A stretch of 64,000 bases of DNA from Filosporella fistucella (taxonomy: Eukaryota; Ascomycota; Leotiomycetes; Helotiales), in contig JAQJZZ010000014.1 of NCBI GenBank assembly GCA_030077755.1, forward strand, positions 1,736,001-1,800,000. The letters run 5' to 3'. The notes under the pieces are model-generated. The model searched no databases, was not told the origin of the DNA, and saw only the letters and a list, made by a program, of their open reading frames with translations. Of this stretch, positions 1-12,134 are shown one piece after another (position 1 is the first letter of the stretch; each line of letters starts with the position of its first letter). Made by a program: the position numbers and the translations under genes.

Positions 1-1604
1 GTGAATGGCTGAGTTGAGCCATAGCACGTCTTTGAACTTTTCAAACTGGTAGTATTGATTTATGAACTGTTTTGTTCGGTTACGGACAGCAATCTAAAGT
101 GAAAGATTTGCTTACCTTTCCAGGATCCTCACTACTATCCATTTCCTTATCAACCATAAGTATCTTCTGAAATTTCCGCCCAACTCTGGTCGGTGTCAAT
201 TTTTTTCTAGTCGATTCTCCCGCGATAGAATCGTCATTATCAGAATCCATCTCCACATCTCCCGATTCATCTTCGTAATCGTCCCAAGCTTCTGTCCCCA
301 GCATAGGTCTAAGGGTGACTGTAACATCTAGGGCATTGAAGACGGAGAAGATGACCGAGTCGATTCCTTTCAGAGAATATGGCATTAATGAATCTGATAC
401 TTTACGAGTATGGGCATAAGTATGAGCACAGTGGAAGCCAAGTTTACCTCCTTCAGAATAATCTGTCAGTCTAATAATCCAACCGATTAACAAGAAACCC
501 ACCCTCCTTTAGGAATTCTGGCTGCTCCAGCATCTTCTTAGCACTCTCAAACAGAGGATAAAGCTCTGGATCTGTCGATGGGTATCGCTGCAACAGGCCT
601 CCGACTTGCTCGGAGACGAACAAGTTGTATGTGAGTGTGATTCTGTGACCAGATGTTACAGGAAGCACTTCATGCTCACAATCACTATAAAATGCTACCC
701 ATTTAATTGAAGAGGAGTCAGTATTGCTCCAGTCAAAAGTTGAGGTATGGCCTTTATGAGAGACCTTCAATTCACCACCTGTATAAGGTCAATCAACGAG
801 TCGATGTAGAGAAAAACGGAGAGGACCTTGGTGTGGACTTGGCAAGCAGACTACCAGACTTCCAAATTGTGTTACACCTCGTGGGGTATCAACATTCTCT
901 TTAAATAATCCGGATGGTGCAGCATAAATCTATTTTCCCAGTGAGTAAAGTTCAGAGAAATCATTGAGACTCACGTTGAGTTTATATAGTTCTGCTCTCA
1001 CACCCAGATGCTCTTCCCTCTCGTACAAGGGGGGTCTTCTCCCTGGCAGTAAACCTTGCGCTATGGCATCTATAATTCCAAAATCATGAGGGTGAAAGTC
1101 TGTGCTGAATTTGCCTCTGTCCAGCTTGCCGGCCTTGCGATAGGTTTCATCCAGCACATCTCTACCTCCACTCCCAAATGTAGCTGGAGAACAGGCCGAA
1201 ATAAGCTGTTGTAAAGGTAGGTTTACATTGGATACATCATCAATTGGGACAGACTGAGGAAGTATGACTTTAGATACTGATTTAGGTGCACCGGATGAGT
1301 CAAATCGCAATGTGATAGGTAGGGATATCTTTGGTGAATGTGAAGAACCAATCTGACTGATCGAAGGAGAAGTAGAAATTGGGATCGAGCCTCCAAGACA
1401 ATAAGATGCGATCGACTGGTAACCCTTTACTGCTGTGATCAAATTGGCGATGAGAGTATCTGATATTGGAAGTTGAGGAGTATCAGATTCAGGGGGTTGA
1501 GGGGGATCTAGGATGGTGGAGTTGAAATCATTTCGACCAGCTGATGCCCCTGGACGAGGTGGTGGTGGCATGAGCGTGGAAGCAGAGAAGGCCCCAAAAG
1601 ACAT
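1..1604 (-). CDS. 2OG-Fe(II) oxygenase-like protein, 3' end cut by window edge
   Basis: This fungal family carries a prolyl-4-hydroxylase-like 2-oxoglutarate/Fe(II) fold. Five exons join in phase: 975-1604, 827-929, 503-778, 116-450 and 1-45, with GTGAGT, GTCCTC, GTGGGT and GTAAGC donors. The first 210 residues hold a proline-rich N-terminus and a family block (ATFGSGG, DVLDETYRKAGKLD). Residues 211-245 form the first iron-binding strand, ending LPSPHQGGELKVSHKG. The distal ligand is His280 in YSDCEHEV, followed by SGHRITLTYNLF. Oddly, the proximal HxD motif reads N-V-D (Asn222, Asp224), so one iron ligand appears lost. An acidic stretch (residues about 395-420) follows the core. The substrate is unknown. 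The family is recognised from sequence pattern; catalytic activity is doubtful. Confidence 0.82.
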
Positions 1605-2458
1605 TTTGGCTAAGTAGATTTGAAATCAATTGACATGCAATGTGAAAACCATATCGTTGTGAAAGCTCAAGATCTGGGGTTTCTTCCACTGATATACCTT
1701 TGTCAATGTCCGTTATATGATGATACGAAGGCACCCACGCGCCATAGCACACGAACTGAACGCCAGGGCACATGATCTGTGAGATTCATCAGGTGGGTAT
1801 TTCTAAATTGAGTGTTAATGCTATTAGAAAACGCCAAAGCTGCCTGAAAATGATGCCAGGGTGTGTCACGTGGTACAGGCAGAAGTGTTATATCCAGGCA
1901 GGAGGCAATCATTGTCTGCAAAAAATATGTGATGAGATACCACTTACAGAAAGGATCTTTATAATTGAAGTGTAGGTTGCCATTCCACCCCCTGTATTTA
2001 TGGTACTACATGGCTGTGGATAATTGGCAAAAATGGAAATCAGTACCTGTCTCTTTAGTTTGATTTGTAACCGAGTGGAGGCAGAAAGCCGAATCACTAA
2101 GCCTCCGAGTTTGTCAATTACAGAGTTTATCTTGCCGCTTGATTCTAGAAGATACGGCCTGCAGCTTTTTTATGGCCAAATCACTCACGAGCAAGAACGA
2201 AACTTGGGAGTAAGAATAAACATCGCGATGGCGAAGAATCTGTCTGCAATGCTTCACCATCTGAGACCGTCCTTATCATACGACAACAGATAACAAACGC
2301 CCTCATTTTTGGAGTTGCACCTGACAACAATCCATCCGGCATTCTTCATAAAATACCAAACAAGAAAGATCAACAAGTTTTCCATATATAGCATGTTTAT
2401 CCAGTGTTGATTTGGAAGGTAAGTTTATTCTGACAAACAATAAATCAACCTCGGCACC
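1605..2458. other. intergenic, no supported gene
   Basis: Short open frames occur on both strands, including a minus-strand pair at 1703-2097 that could be spliced, but none shows a recognisable family pattern. The stretch contains the promoter of the minus-strand oxygenase-like gene and the upstream region of the small membrane protein at 2459. Confidence 0.5.
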
Positions 2459-2998
2459 ATGACTACATATATTGATGAATATGCTAATTCAGTTATATTT
2501 TCATTCCTTGGAGTTTGTGCCTTTCTTTTATGTGTAGTTGGAGGTATCTGGGGTTATCGTTTTTGGACAACTCGAGGCTTCTATCTGAAGGATTTTGAAA
2601 AACTATCCGTCAAAGCAAGAACGCTCTCTGCAGAAACGCTCAGGATACGAAAAGATGTAGAATTGGATGAGACTGCGGAGTGGTCGCTCGAGATAGCAAA
2701 CATGGAAATGCTTACCGCTGCTGATGAATGGGATTCTGGAATTCGTATCGCTCTCCTGGCTTGGGATGATATCATGCATCCGAACGAGGCACCGGACGAT
2801 GTCGAGACAGGAAAAGGCGATAAAATGGTCATGAAAAGAAGGAAGTGCCATGAGAGATATGTCATTGGACTTATACAAAGAAAGGTTATGGAAGGAGTTG
2901 ACAGGAGGAAAGAACTCAGTCCACAATTACAAAGAATGCATAACGAGGTGATATCGAGGTATGCTCTGATGGTCTTGGTCTCGAAAATTATTGACTGA
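2459..2998 (+). CDS. small single-pass membrane protein, unknown function
   Basis: An uninterrupted 179-codon frame begins at an ATG in good context (CACCATGA). Residues 11-32 (ending CVVGGIWGY) form one strong hydrophobic helix. After it comes a charged, helical cytoplasm-like segment rich in Lys, Arg and Glu, with Trp residues and a KRRKCHERY stretch near residue 130. There is no cleavable signal pattern, so it looks like a signal-anchored protein. I do not recognise the family. No intron is needed, but the last residues (VSKIID) read like an intron, so the true end may lie further right. It could also be a fragment of a decayed gene. Confidence 0.45.
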   Translation: MTTYIDEYANSVIFSFLGVCAFLLCVVGGIWGYRFWTTRGFYLKDFEKLSVKARTLSAETLRIRKDVELDETAEWSLEIANMEMLTAADEWDSGIRIALLAWDDIMHPNEAPDDVETGKGDKMVMKRRKCHERYVIGLIQRKVMEGVDRRKELSPQLQRMHNEVISRYALMVLVSKIID

Positions 2999-4937
2999 AG
3001 CAGAAAAGTAGATTTTCAGTCCAGCAAGCTCAATAGACGTCTTGCCAGTGGACGTGAAATCAAGCACGAAAGGGCAATCGTCGTAAGTAGCACACTGATG
3101 CTATTGTAAGTATACACTAATGAAAAATCAGCCAGAACGATACAGAGCTGCTTCCGTTGCGCACGCACCCGTAGAGTCGATTGATTGCATAGTACCGAAT
3201 GCCATCAAGTCTTTGCTCGCACCAACACCATCTCCTCGAGCAGCTACATGTCCTCCATTGGAGAAGGGAAGTGTGGAAGCGCGGCAGCACAACGTATATA
3301 TTTAGAGTCGACATGTATTGGATATATTCGATATTGTTCTCTATCATGACCTAGCAACAATGAAATTTTTTCCTGCTTATGCAGGTGTCGTTGAATTCGT
3401 TATTCTCCTTCCTTATTTGACCCGATATTGGAGGGGTAAGCATTGGGTGAGCCTTTCAATGGAAGAGCCAGCAGTTGGTCGCCTACACTTGCTTGGGATG
3501 AAGGATGGTTCCACGTTTTGTCATCAGCAGGGTATTTTCCAAGCATGCAGCAGGCTTGAAGAAGCTGCAGGTGATTGTAGTATTTAGGTTGGGAGGACCT
3601 ATCATCAGAAGTCGTTGTACAGGCTCGGTTGGAAGTACTACCTCTTACTTATCTTCAGGCTATTTTCTGTGAAGTCGTCAATAATTCTCCGCATCGGAAA
3701 CCTTCCTAGAGGCTACCGGCTGACCAACTCATACAGGATTCCCGAGGGGCGACGCAAAAGGGCTTTGAGGCAACGGTGGTCTGGTAAGTAAATGGGGCTG
3801 CAGTTTATGAGCGAAGAACATTCCAAATCATGGATCATACAGAATCTGGCGTGTGCATCGTACCAATCTGGTGTGCTTCATGATGATGTTGGGGAATTGA
3901 GGCTTTTGTGATTGATGTCAGTGTGTGAATTGTGATGGAAAATTCCGCTGCAGGCGGTGGAAAGTAGATACCTACCTAGGTAGCGATGCAGCCTGAGAAC
4001 TTTGCTTGTCTGACCGAACTGATTTGAGATTGTCGAGAATATTGATGAGGGTCAAAATGCAGACAAACTTGTCTGAGGAGATGAAGTTGTAATTCAGTTG
4101 CTATAAGGTTGAGCTCCAACTGCCGGCAAGAGAATGACTACGGCAGTAATGGAATTGGGGAAATGTCTCAAAGCAAAGGCCGCTATTGATCGGAGCTTCT
4201 GTCCCTCCAATTCGCATACTGTAGCTCTAGGTACATTGTACAATACGTTATTCCCTTACCGAGCCCCTTCCCTAGAGCTTACCCAGGAACATCGATCGCA
4301 TCGCACTACCATTCTTCTCCACCTCACCTCCGCGCACCTCACCTCAAATGTCGCAGAAACCGGAAACTCTCGTCGAAAGAACTCAATCAATCCTGCATCG
4401 CATCGCGTCGCATAAAGTCACATTATATATCGCATACATTCCCCTTTCTCAGCCTGCTTACCGCGCAAAATCCTTCTCCTCCAGACAATCCCGCGCCGTG
4501 TCATTCTGGTCAGCCTTTGTGCCACCTCACGATCCCGACAGTCCGTCTACCCAGGCTGTTGGTACCAATAAGGGGCCCATGCCACCGGCATAGAAGCCTC
4601 GGAATGTCTCGATTTGATCGCTGATGCTTCCGTCCCCAGTGAACTGTCCACCGTCTCTGGTGATAGGCCCTCTATCCAGACCATCTCGTCTATCCAGGCT
4701 CCAATCTACTAGCTAGTGTCACCCCATAAAAGAGAAGATCGACCCGAGGAGGTGGACTGGGACTTCCCACCCGTCTGGTTTTTGGTTTTGCGTACTCGTG
4801 TTTGGTTTCTCGTTTTTGAGCAACCTCGGAGAACTTCTTCAACTTGTCTATTGTTACCATACTCGTGCCGTGGTTGTTGTCATTAATCTACGGCTCAACT
4901 CTTACCCTCCCCATATTGCCTCGAATCTACTCTTGAA
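2999..4937. other. intergenic, no supported gene
   Basis: Nearly 2 kb with only short frames that lack family similarity. A small ACCTACCTAGGTAG motif lies near 3970. The right end, from about 4230, is C-rich and T-rich and probably contains the promoter and 5' leader of the methyltransferase gene at 4938. Confidence 0.5.
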
Positions 4938-6763
4938 ATGGCAGGCGAGGAGACAATTGATCCAGTAAGACCAGACATGGATGACAATCCCGAGATCCCC
5001 GAGCTGACAAGGAGCAAAGCAAAGCAGTGGTTCATCGTCCAACTCGCCTGATTTTGGGATGTAAGTTTTCATATAATCAGTACATAATGTACAATTTTTC
5101 TGCATTTGATCCGATGTTTATGTGGTTTTAGAAGTGATGGATTTTCGATGAGCTCTCGAGTAACACAGTATCGTATGGAAAATGGCCGAAGGTATCATGG
5201 TTATAAAGACGGTCGTTACTGGTGCGTATCGATGCGCACGAAAAAGAAACTTGAGCTGAATGATATGCAGGGCTCCGAACGATGAGAGGCAAAATGAGAC
5301 CTTAGATATCAGGTGAGTAATACCTTGAACCAAAAATGCAATACTGAACCCCTTGAAGCCATCAAAAACACCTCGTCCTTCTTGAAGGAAAGCTCCACCT
5401 GGCTCCGTTGGATAGGACGATCAAGGTGAGCGATCTCGAACCGCCGAAATGCAAATATTCTAACGATTTGATCAGAGAGCTCTTGATATTGGAACAGGAA
5501 CGGGAATTTGGTACGAACTTTGTCTTTTTGCCTAGCCTCAGAGTCAAAAATGACTCTTCCGCTTGTAAGCTCCATCATCGTAGGAAGGAAATACTGATCT
5601 CTTCTACAACAGGGCCATCGATTTTGCCGATGAGTTTCCTGACACCGTGATAATAGGAACCGATTGTAAGGATTTTCATACATTCTTTTGGCCAATTCCA
5701 GTTTTCAGTCATCTTTATCAGTCCACCTAGTAGCAAGAAGACACTTCACTAACACACCATAGTATCACCAATTCAGCCCACTTTAGTGTGAGTATATTCT
5801 CATCTGGCTGAGTAAACTAATCAAAGTAGACCGCCAAATTTGAGATTTGAGGTGGATGATGCGAGTGATCCGTGGACATATCCTGACAACTTCTTCGATT
5901 ATGTCCATATCCGGGCATTATATGGGTCGATTGAAGATTGGCCGGCTCTATATGGTCAAGCATACAAGTAGGTCTGTTGATGTTAGACAGTAGACCAGCA
6001 TTGACGTGACAAGACACTTGGTACCTGGAGGCTATATAGAACAAGTAGAGGGATCGATATTGGTACGTACTCTTGTCTCTGTGTGATCCTTTCCTCATTG
6101 TCATTCTCCCCGATTTCCTTGTCGCTACGTAATTTGGTGGCCCTTAGTATCAAATCACTGATTCTAGTAAATAGATTACCTCTGATGATGGAACTGTTCG
6201 TCCGGACAGTGCTCTAGCGAAAGTTTCTCAGGTTCGTGGACCTGTCACTCTTCTGCACTGAAATACGATGATCATCCACTGATTAGGAACAGCTTTTTGC
6301 TGAAGCAGGTGAAATCACTGGACAGACATTTCAAGTTTCGAATATTATGAAGCAAGAAATTGAAGCAGCAGGTTTTGTAAATGTTGTGGAGAGGGTGTAT
6401 AAAGTCCCACTCGGTGGGTGGGCTGCTGATGCAAAACTACGAGAATTGGGGCAGTGGACACTTTTAGGCTTTGACATTGGCCTAGAAGGGCTCTCAATGG
6501 CAACACTCACCAGAGTACTAGGAGTAAGTGATGAAACCGAGCGTCAATAGCGAAATTGAAACATGCCACTGACGAAATATCCTGCAGTGGTCTCCCGATG
6601 AAGTTCATGTATTCCTGTACGTCTACGGTTTCAAATTTGAATTAATTATCTCATCTGACTTGAATTTAGGGCGCAATGTCGAGCAGAAGCGCGAAGTTCC
6701 AAGATTCATTCCTATCACGAAATCAAGATCGTTTACGGCCAGAAACCAACATCATCAGCATAG
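4938..6763 (+). CDS. LaeA-like SAM-dependent methyltransferase, 14 exons
   Basis: Predicted class I methyltransferase of the fungal LaeA-like group, which includes regulators of secondary metabolism; the methyl acceptor is unknown. Fourteen short exons join in phase to 327 residues: 4938-4964, 5020-5060, 5132-5221, 5271-5312, 5359-5425, 5476-5510, 5613-5665, 5763-5787, 5830-5967, 6014-6062, 6175-6231, 6287-6523, 6588-6616 and 6670-6763. Family landmarks appear in order: MENGRRYHGYKDGRYW, then EGKLHLAP. SAM-binding motif I (RALDIGTGTGIW, residues 90-101) is completed only when three exons are spliced. Then come DLSPIQP, DPWTYPDNFFDYVHIRALYG and VPGGYIEQVE. The C-terminus has YKVPLGGW, LTRVLGWSPDEVHVFL and IKIVYGQKP. 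The first exon is the least certain part. Nothing is broken, so it is probably functional, next to an MFS transporter in the same orientation. Confidence 0.85.
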
Positions 6764-8225
6764 AATTTTCGACTGCCGCATGAATCAACATCATCGTGCT
6801 CTCATAATAGATCTTAGTCCACGTCGTACGGCTGCGGTCGTCCATGCGGCTATGACTGCGAGTTGCAAAATCCGCAGCAAGTAAATTGGTTTACCCAAAA
6901 GTGGTTCCCGTCTCGTTTCGAAACCCAAAGGGGGATCCTCCTATCTCCCTACAGATATTGCAATGTGGCACCGTTGACGGATCGCATCGCTTTCTGGTAT
7001 AGTGCCCGCTCAGGGGTGGCGGCTGAGGATTGGTCTATCTCCTATTCGCCCAGAGAGTCAGCTGGAATCTTTTAGATGGCATTTTGGAGATGCTCGCAGG
7101 GGAGAACAGGGGAGAAGCTTGATATGATGAACCGAGGATATCGTGCGGGAAAACTTGCCCTCACCATTTTTATCGCCCACCTAGACTCGTCTGTGCTGCC
7201 CTTGTTATTTTGGTTTCATGCGACATTTTTAGCACGCATTGAAATGTCAAACAAGCTGCCCGAGCAATCATCCAAACAGAAGAGCCGCAGACCTTGGTGC
7301 CAAGCAATTATTGACCCAACTCTTCAGACGATGCAATTACTGTGGGACAGCCTCAGGATTCGTCACCACCTGTCAAAAGTACTCACACAACCGCGTGGAT
7401 CTCCAATATGCCAAACTCACAATGTATGATTGACATCAGATCAGTGGCAGTGGCCAGGCTTATCATTGTTGTGTGGCTGAGAAATGGATTATACTTTCAT
7501 AAATTGGCAAGAATAGACTGCTTCATTGTCCACCAGCCCACTTCAGCACTATTAATGAACGAGAAATGGATCCAGTGAGCCGTGCACGCGGAGATCAGCC
7601 AGTCGGGGATTTAATTTCCTTGTCGTTGAGCGGCTCCTATCCTAACCAATACTGTTCATGGTTCGGACGATAAGTACCTCCCTGGTGAGCAAACGACAAT
7701 ATCTAGGATTGTTTTTCACTCTGTCTGGGGTTTAGCCAAGCACACCGCGAATACAGAATGGAGATATGGGTAAGTGGCTCCGCTATCGTCACAATGCTGC
7801 GTACTACCAAATACATCACTCTCTCGTTGGGTGTTGAAACCCCACTCCACAGTGATCTATCGGAATCCTGAAGCTGTGACCTACGACGGTCCTTCGAGAC
7901 TCCTTTCTATGATCCACATCATGTTGGTATTCCACTTTTTGTATCTGGTTAAGTACGCCAATGCTGTCGTACCTAGGAAGGACTTGTCGTGGTATCTTCT
8001 TTTAGACGTCAACTTCTTACTTTCTTTCTTCTTATTCTCAGCCTTGAACTTTATTTCTACTCTCTTTGCGGTCCATCGCTGGCGAGTCCGTATAAGACTT
8101 TCCTTCGTCGACCTTAACTTGTATTATTCATTGCATAAAAGGGATGAATCGATCCTTTAGGGTTTAAATTTCAATTTCTTTCTTCGACTTTTCGGGCAGG
8201 GGATTTAGAAGTATCAGCTACAATT
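6764..8225. other. intergenic, no supported gene
   Basis: Several open frames of 60-128 codons occur (the longest at 7774-8160), but none resembles a known family and they overlap each other in different frames. The T-rich tract at 8000-8180 is most likely the promoter and leader of the MFS gene. Confidence 0.5.
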
Positions 8226-10088
8226 ATGCCTTCCTGGGGAGTCTTACAGGATCCCAAATATCCATACGTGAGCATTGAAGTCTCTCCATTTCAAATAACC
8301 ATCTAAGTCTGTATCTAGGTTCCTGGTACTGTCAATCTCAACGAAAAGGTCGATGCATGTACGTTTCCACTTTACCCAAGTAAAAAACAAAACTGACCAT
8401 CCAATAGCCAAACTTGAAGATTGGGAATATGAGGAGCCAAAAAAGCGCGGGGATATTGTCCTCAATCCACAACCTACCGACAGTCCAAATGATCCTTTGA
8501 ACTGGTATGTAGATCTATAATGATATGCACAGCTGTCACTAACTGTAGAAGGTCGACAGGGACTAAGATGGCTATCTTATTTATTCTATCACTGACTGCA
8601 GGTGTTACTGTATCGTAAGTGACCCAAATACCCATACAATCATTGCGACTAACGATGATACACATAGACTCGGACCTATGATCACCACAGGTTTCAGCCA
8701 GATCGGAGAAACATTCAAGGTTACTGATGATCAGATATCATTTGGTCTTGTTGGATTGCTACAACTCACAACCGGTTCTGGCACATTTTTCACAGCAGCT
8801 GCCGCCGCTGTATGGGGGAAACGACCTGTATTCCTGATCTCGACTTTCTTCCTCTTGGGTACCAGTGCTTGGGGTTTTTTTGCAGGAGTATGTCCCCTGC
8901 CTCGATCATGCGACAAATACTGACTCAAATACAGAGTTTCATTTCTTTGACGATCATGAGAGTGATTCAAGGCTTTGCAGCAGCTCCCCTTGAGACCCTC
9001 GTCAGTGCCACTGTCTCTGAACTCTTCTTTGTTCACGAGAAAGGAAAGATGTTGAGTATATGGAATCTATTTGTCATGGGCGGAGTCAAACTTGGGTATG
9101 TTCAACATCATCTCTAAGTATCACAATACTCATTCAATTCAGTCAACTCATTGCTGGGTTCATCATTCAAAACCTTGGCTTCAAATTCACTTTCGGCATC
9201 TGCGGCTTAATCTACGCTGGGATTATACCATTGATGTACTTCTTCGTCCCCGAAACCGTGTACTTTGCACCTCCACAAGAAACGGAGGTCATCTTTGACA
9301 AATCCTCACTTCGAGTCTACGAAATCATCCTTCCTGAACCACCGAAATCCTATGCTCAACGATTAAAGATATTTCAAGGCCGTGTCTCGAAAGCCAGCTT
9401 TTGGAGAACTTCTTTCAAACCACTTCCTCTTATTACATTCCCGGCTGTCATCTACGCCGCTTTCACATACAGTATTTACGCTGCTGGACTTACCCTCATC
9501 GCCTTGCTACAAGATACCATCTTCTCCGCCCCACCATACAATCTCGATTCTTCAGCAATCGGTCTTACAAATCTTCCGCTTTTTGGTGTCGGCCTCATAG
9601 GTACTCTCACATCAGGATACTGTGCAGATTTCGTTGTACAGTTCATGACAAAACACAATAACGGCGTTTACGAGCCCGAATTTCGACTGGTACTCATGGT
9701 TGTGGCTGCATCTCTATCCACTGTTGCGTATATTGGATTCGGTTACAGTGTCGCAGCAGGAGCAACAATCTATATTCCCATTGCATTTCTCGGTGTCCAA
9801 ACTATGGCGGTTCCATTCGCTACCAGTGCAATGTTCACCTATGTAATGGATTGCCATAGTCAACATGCAGCCCAAGCATTCGTCACCATGAACTTCATCA
9901 AAGCACTGCTTTCTCTGGTGATGTCCAATTTTGTCAACGGATGGTTCCAACAAAGTGGAGCCAAGACTGTTTTTACAGTTGTTGCCATTGCCAATCTAGG
10001 CGTTTCCACTTTTTCCATCCCCATGTACATATTTGGGAAGCGACTTCGAAGCAAGATTGCTAGAAGTTCGTTCCATCAGAAGTTCTAG
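8226..10088 (+). CDS. MFS transporter, DHA1 family, HOL1-like
   Basis: Plasma-membrane proton-coupled transporter of the major facilitator superfamily. The N-terminal tail carries NPQPTDSPNDPLNW, typical of the HOL1-type DHA1 group of fungi, whose characterised members move polyamines, cations or toxic compounds. Seven exons join in phase to 522 residues: 8226-8267, 8319-8358, 8408-8504, 8552-8614, 8668-8887, 8935-9095 and 9143-10088. About twelve hydrophobic helices are visible, with a central loop (residues about 255-310). The motif region MRVIQGFAAAPLETLVSATV precedes helix 5. No stop or frameshift interrupts it. It faces the NCS1 permease gene tail to tail. The substrate cannot be told from sequence alone. 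Confidence 0.88.
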
Positions 10089-10424
10089 GTTTACTCGGGA
10101 CTTCAATTCAAGCAGGCGTATTGTGAAAAAGGTTGGGGCCAGCTGGCTAGAATGGGGAAGGCTACCCCGGAAAGTTGTGTTTCAGGTATATATTCTCAGA
10201 GTTTGACACTTGTACTATATTTTTGTTATATTTAGCCTTAGATTTGCTTTACCATATACCCAGAAAAGAATGCGATTCACTCTTTCATCGCATGTCACAT
10301 GAAACTGCATTTGAGTGGATCTTGTGGATGTAAGGTGGGTCATCTCCTTTTGTCTTAGATTAATTCCCCTATCTCGAACGTTTCGAAACAATGCCAAGAT
10401 GTGGATTGAATCGCCAGCTGCAAT
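10089..10424. other. convergent intergenic spacer
   Basis: A 336-bp spacer between the 3' ends of the MFS gene (plus) and the NCS1 permease gene (minus). It should hold both polyadenylation regions; I see no gene in it. Confidence 0.5.
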
Positions 10425-12134
10425 TTATTTCTCTCCAGTAACTACAGGTGGCAAAGCTTCCACGCCTCCAATGCCCTCAATAAGATACTCGTCTGCCATC
10501 TCTTCAAACCTCATCCTTCGTTCTTCCTTTGCAAACTCTCCCACAAAGCTCAATCCAAAATAAACAATGCTACTAACCACACAGGTCAAGATCCATCCAA
10601 TTTGGTAGATCTTCAACCAAGCTCCCGGTAAAGTCTCCCCAAATAGGGTCGTGAAACCAGGAATTGGAAGGATTACCGCCACAATATAAGCTACACATGC
10701 TCGCCAATTTACTCCAAACAAGTACCAATATCTCGCATGAGGGTTAGAAGTATACAAGTCATCGACCAAAATGTTTCCTTTTCTAACAATCAGATAATCC
10801 GTCAACGCGATGCCAACAAATGGGCCAAGGAAGATAGAGTAGCCGCCCAGAAACCGTAGAAAGGAGGTCGCAGATGTCAGAATCTTCCAAGGGCAAATCA
10901 CTATCGCGAACACGTAGGAGAGATACATTCCACGTCGTATGTTGAGATATCTTGGCAGATACGTCGAAATGTCTGCACCCCACGGTATAACATTGACACC
11001 CAGATTTGAAGCCATAATTGAGAACAAGAATCCCATGGCAACAAAGGCGATCCCAGTTCGAGTTCCAACTCCCCAATAGCGCGTCAGTATGGCATTGGAA
11101 AGATCCCAAGGATTCCAGATTGCTTTCTCCAAATTCCAAGCCTGTTTTATGGCTGACGTAGCAAATATACCAAGGCTAGCACATAAAGTATTTCCAATTG
11201 GGAGTGCGAGAAGCTGGGACCACATTGGAGCTGTCCGAGTTCGAGCATACCTAGCAAGATCGGGTTGATTGACAATGTTCGAGGCAGTTTTACCCATTGT
11301 TGAGTTGATTCCAGATAGCATCGCCCATGCAAGTGAACTGCCGGAGAGGGCCTTGGTACTAAATGTCCCTGCTGGATGACCTTTGCCTTTAAGCATGCAA
11401 AATATGAATAAACCAATTACTACAGGAGGTAGAACAGCTGATTTGATCGTGTAGATTATTTTCACCTTTGTTGGCGGTATAGACAAAAGGGGTAATGTTC
11501 CGAAGAAATAAATGAGGAGACCGATAAGCTGTTGTACTGTAATGCCTGAGTTTGTTGGGATAGGATTATGCATTTTCATAAATGGCTTTCCGATGATGCA
11601 GTTGAGAAGTACAGCGGTAAAATATCCTCCTTGAATGAGTTGGATTCCATTCCAAACAGTTCCTACAAGTGTTCGAACAAAGACTGGGAAAAGCCCTCCT
11701 CTCATTCCCCAGGGTATTCTTGATGCTACAGGAAATCCGAAGTGATATACTGCAGCACTTCGAGAGTGCATTGCCATGCCGATGGCGCCTAAGAGATGGG
11801 ATATGAAAACACAGATTATTGCTATGGTTGTCAGCAGCTTCAATTAATATTACGGGATGGTTAAGGTACCTTGCCATGAGTTCAATCCAACAGCAATCAG
11901 CGAGCTTCCCACTGTCCAGACACCAGTCGAAAATCCATAGCTCCACCAAAATGCCGCATAACTTCGCCAAGTCCAAGTCCAATCCTCAGGAGGGGAGATA
12001 TCGAGATCAGCATTACTCCAGGGATTTCTCTGTTCAAGATGTCCTGCTCTTGATTCCTTTGTCTCAATGGCTCGAAGAAACGCTGATTTGCTGCTGAAAG
12101 CTTTGCGCAATCTGGAGCTCTCGAAAGGAGACAT
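10425..12134 (-). CDS. NCS1-family permease (uracil/allantoin/uridine type)
   Basis: Nucleobase:cation symporter-1 family member of the Fur type, which imports uracil, uridine, allantoin or related heterocycles across the plasma membrane. Two exons, 11870-12134 and 10425-11821, separated by a 48-bp intron, give 553 residues. The join restores the family motif VGSSLIAVGLNSWQAIICVF, followed by SRSAAVYHFGFPV. Other landmarks are SGINSTMGKTASNIVNQPDLARYAR, NLGVNVIPWGADIST and the late LGPFVGIALTDYLIVRKG. Twelve helices are plausible. Residues before 70 form a hydrophilic N-terminus, including EQRNPWSNADLDISPPEDWTW, a typical NCS1 start. The gene is transcribed away from the 2OG oxygenase at 12661. 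The exact substrate is not determined. Confidence 0.9.

Noticed and set aside
1703..2097. Possible spliced minus-strand gene upstream of the oxygenase-like gene
   Set aside because: Two frames could be joined across a GTAAGT/TTTGCAG intron, but the product matches no family I know and its ends are not defined.
4134..4593. Two overlapping frames before the methyltransferase gene
   Set aside because: They overlap in different frames, are low in complexity and lie in the probable promoter/leader of the methyltransferase.
7774..8160. 128-codon plus-strand frame with hydrophobic parts
   Set aside because: It lies in the T-rich upstream region of the MFS gene, where such frames read as Leu/Phe/Ser-rich by composition; no family pattern.
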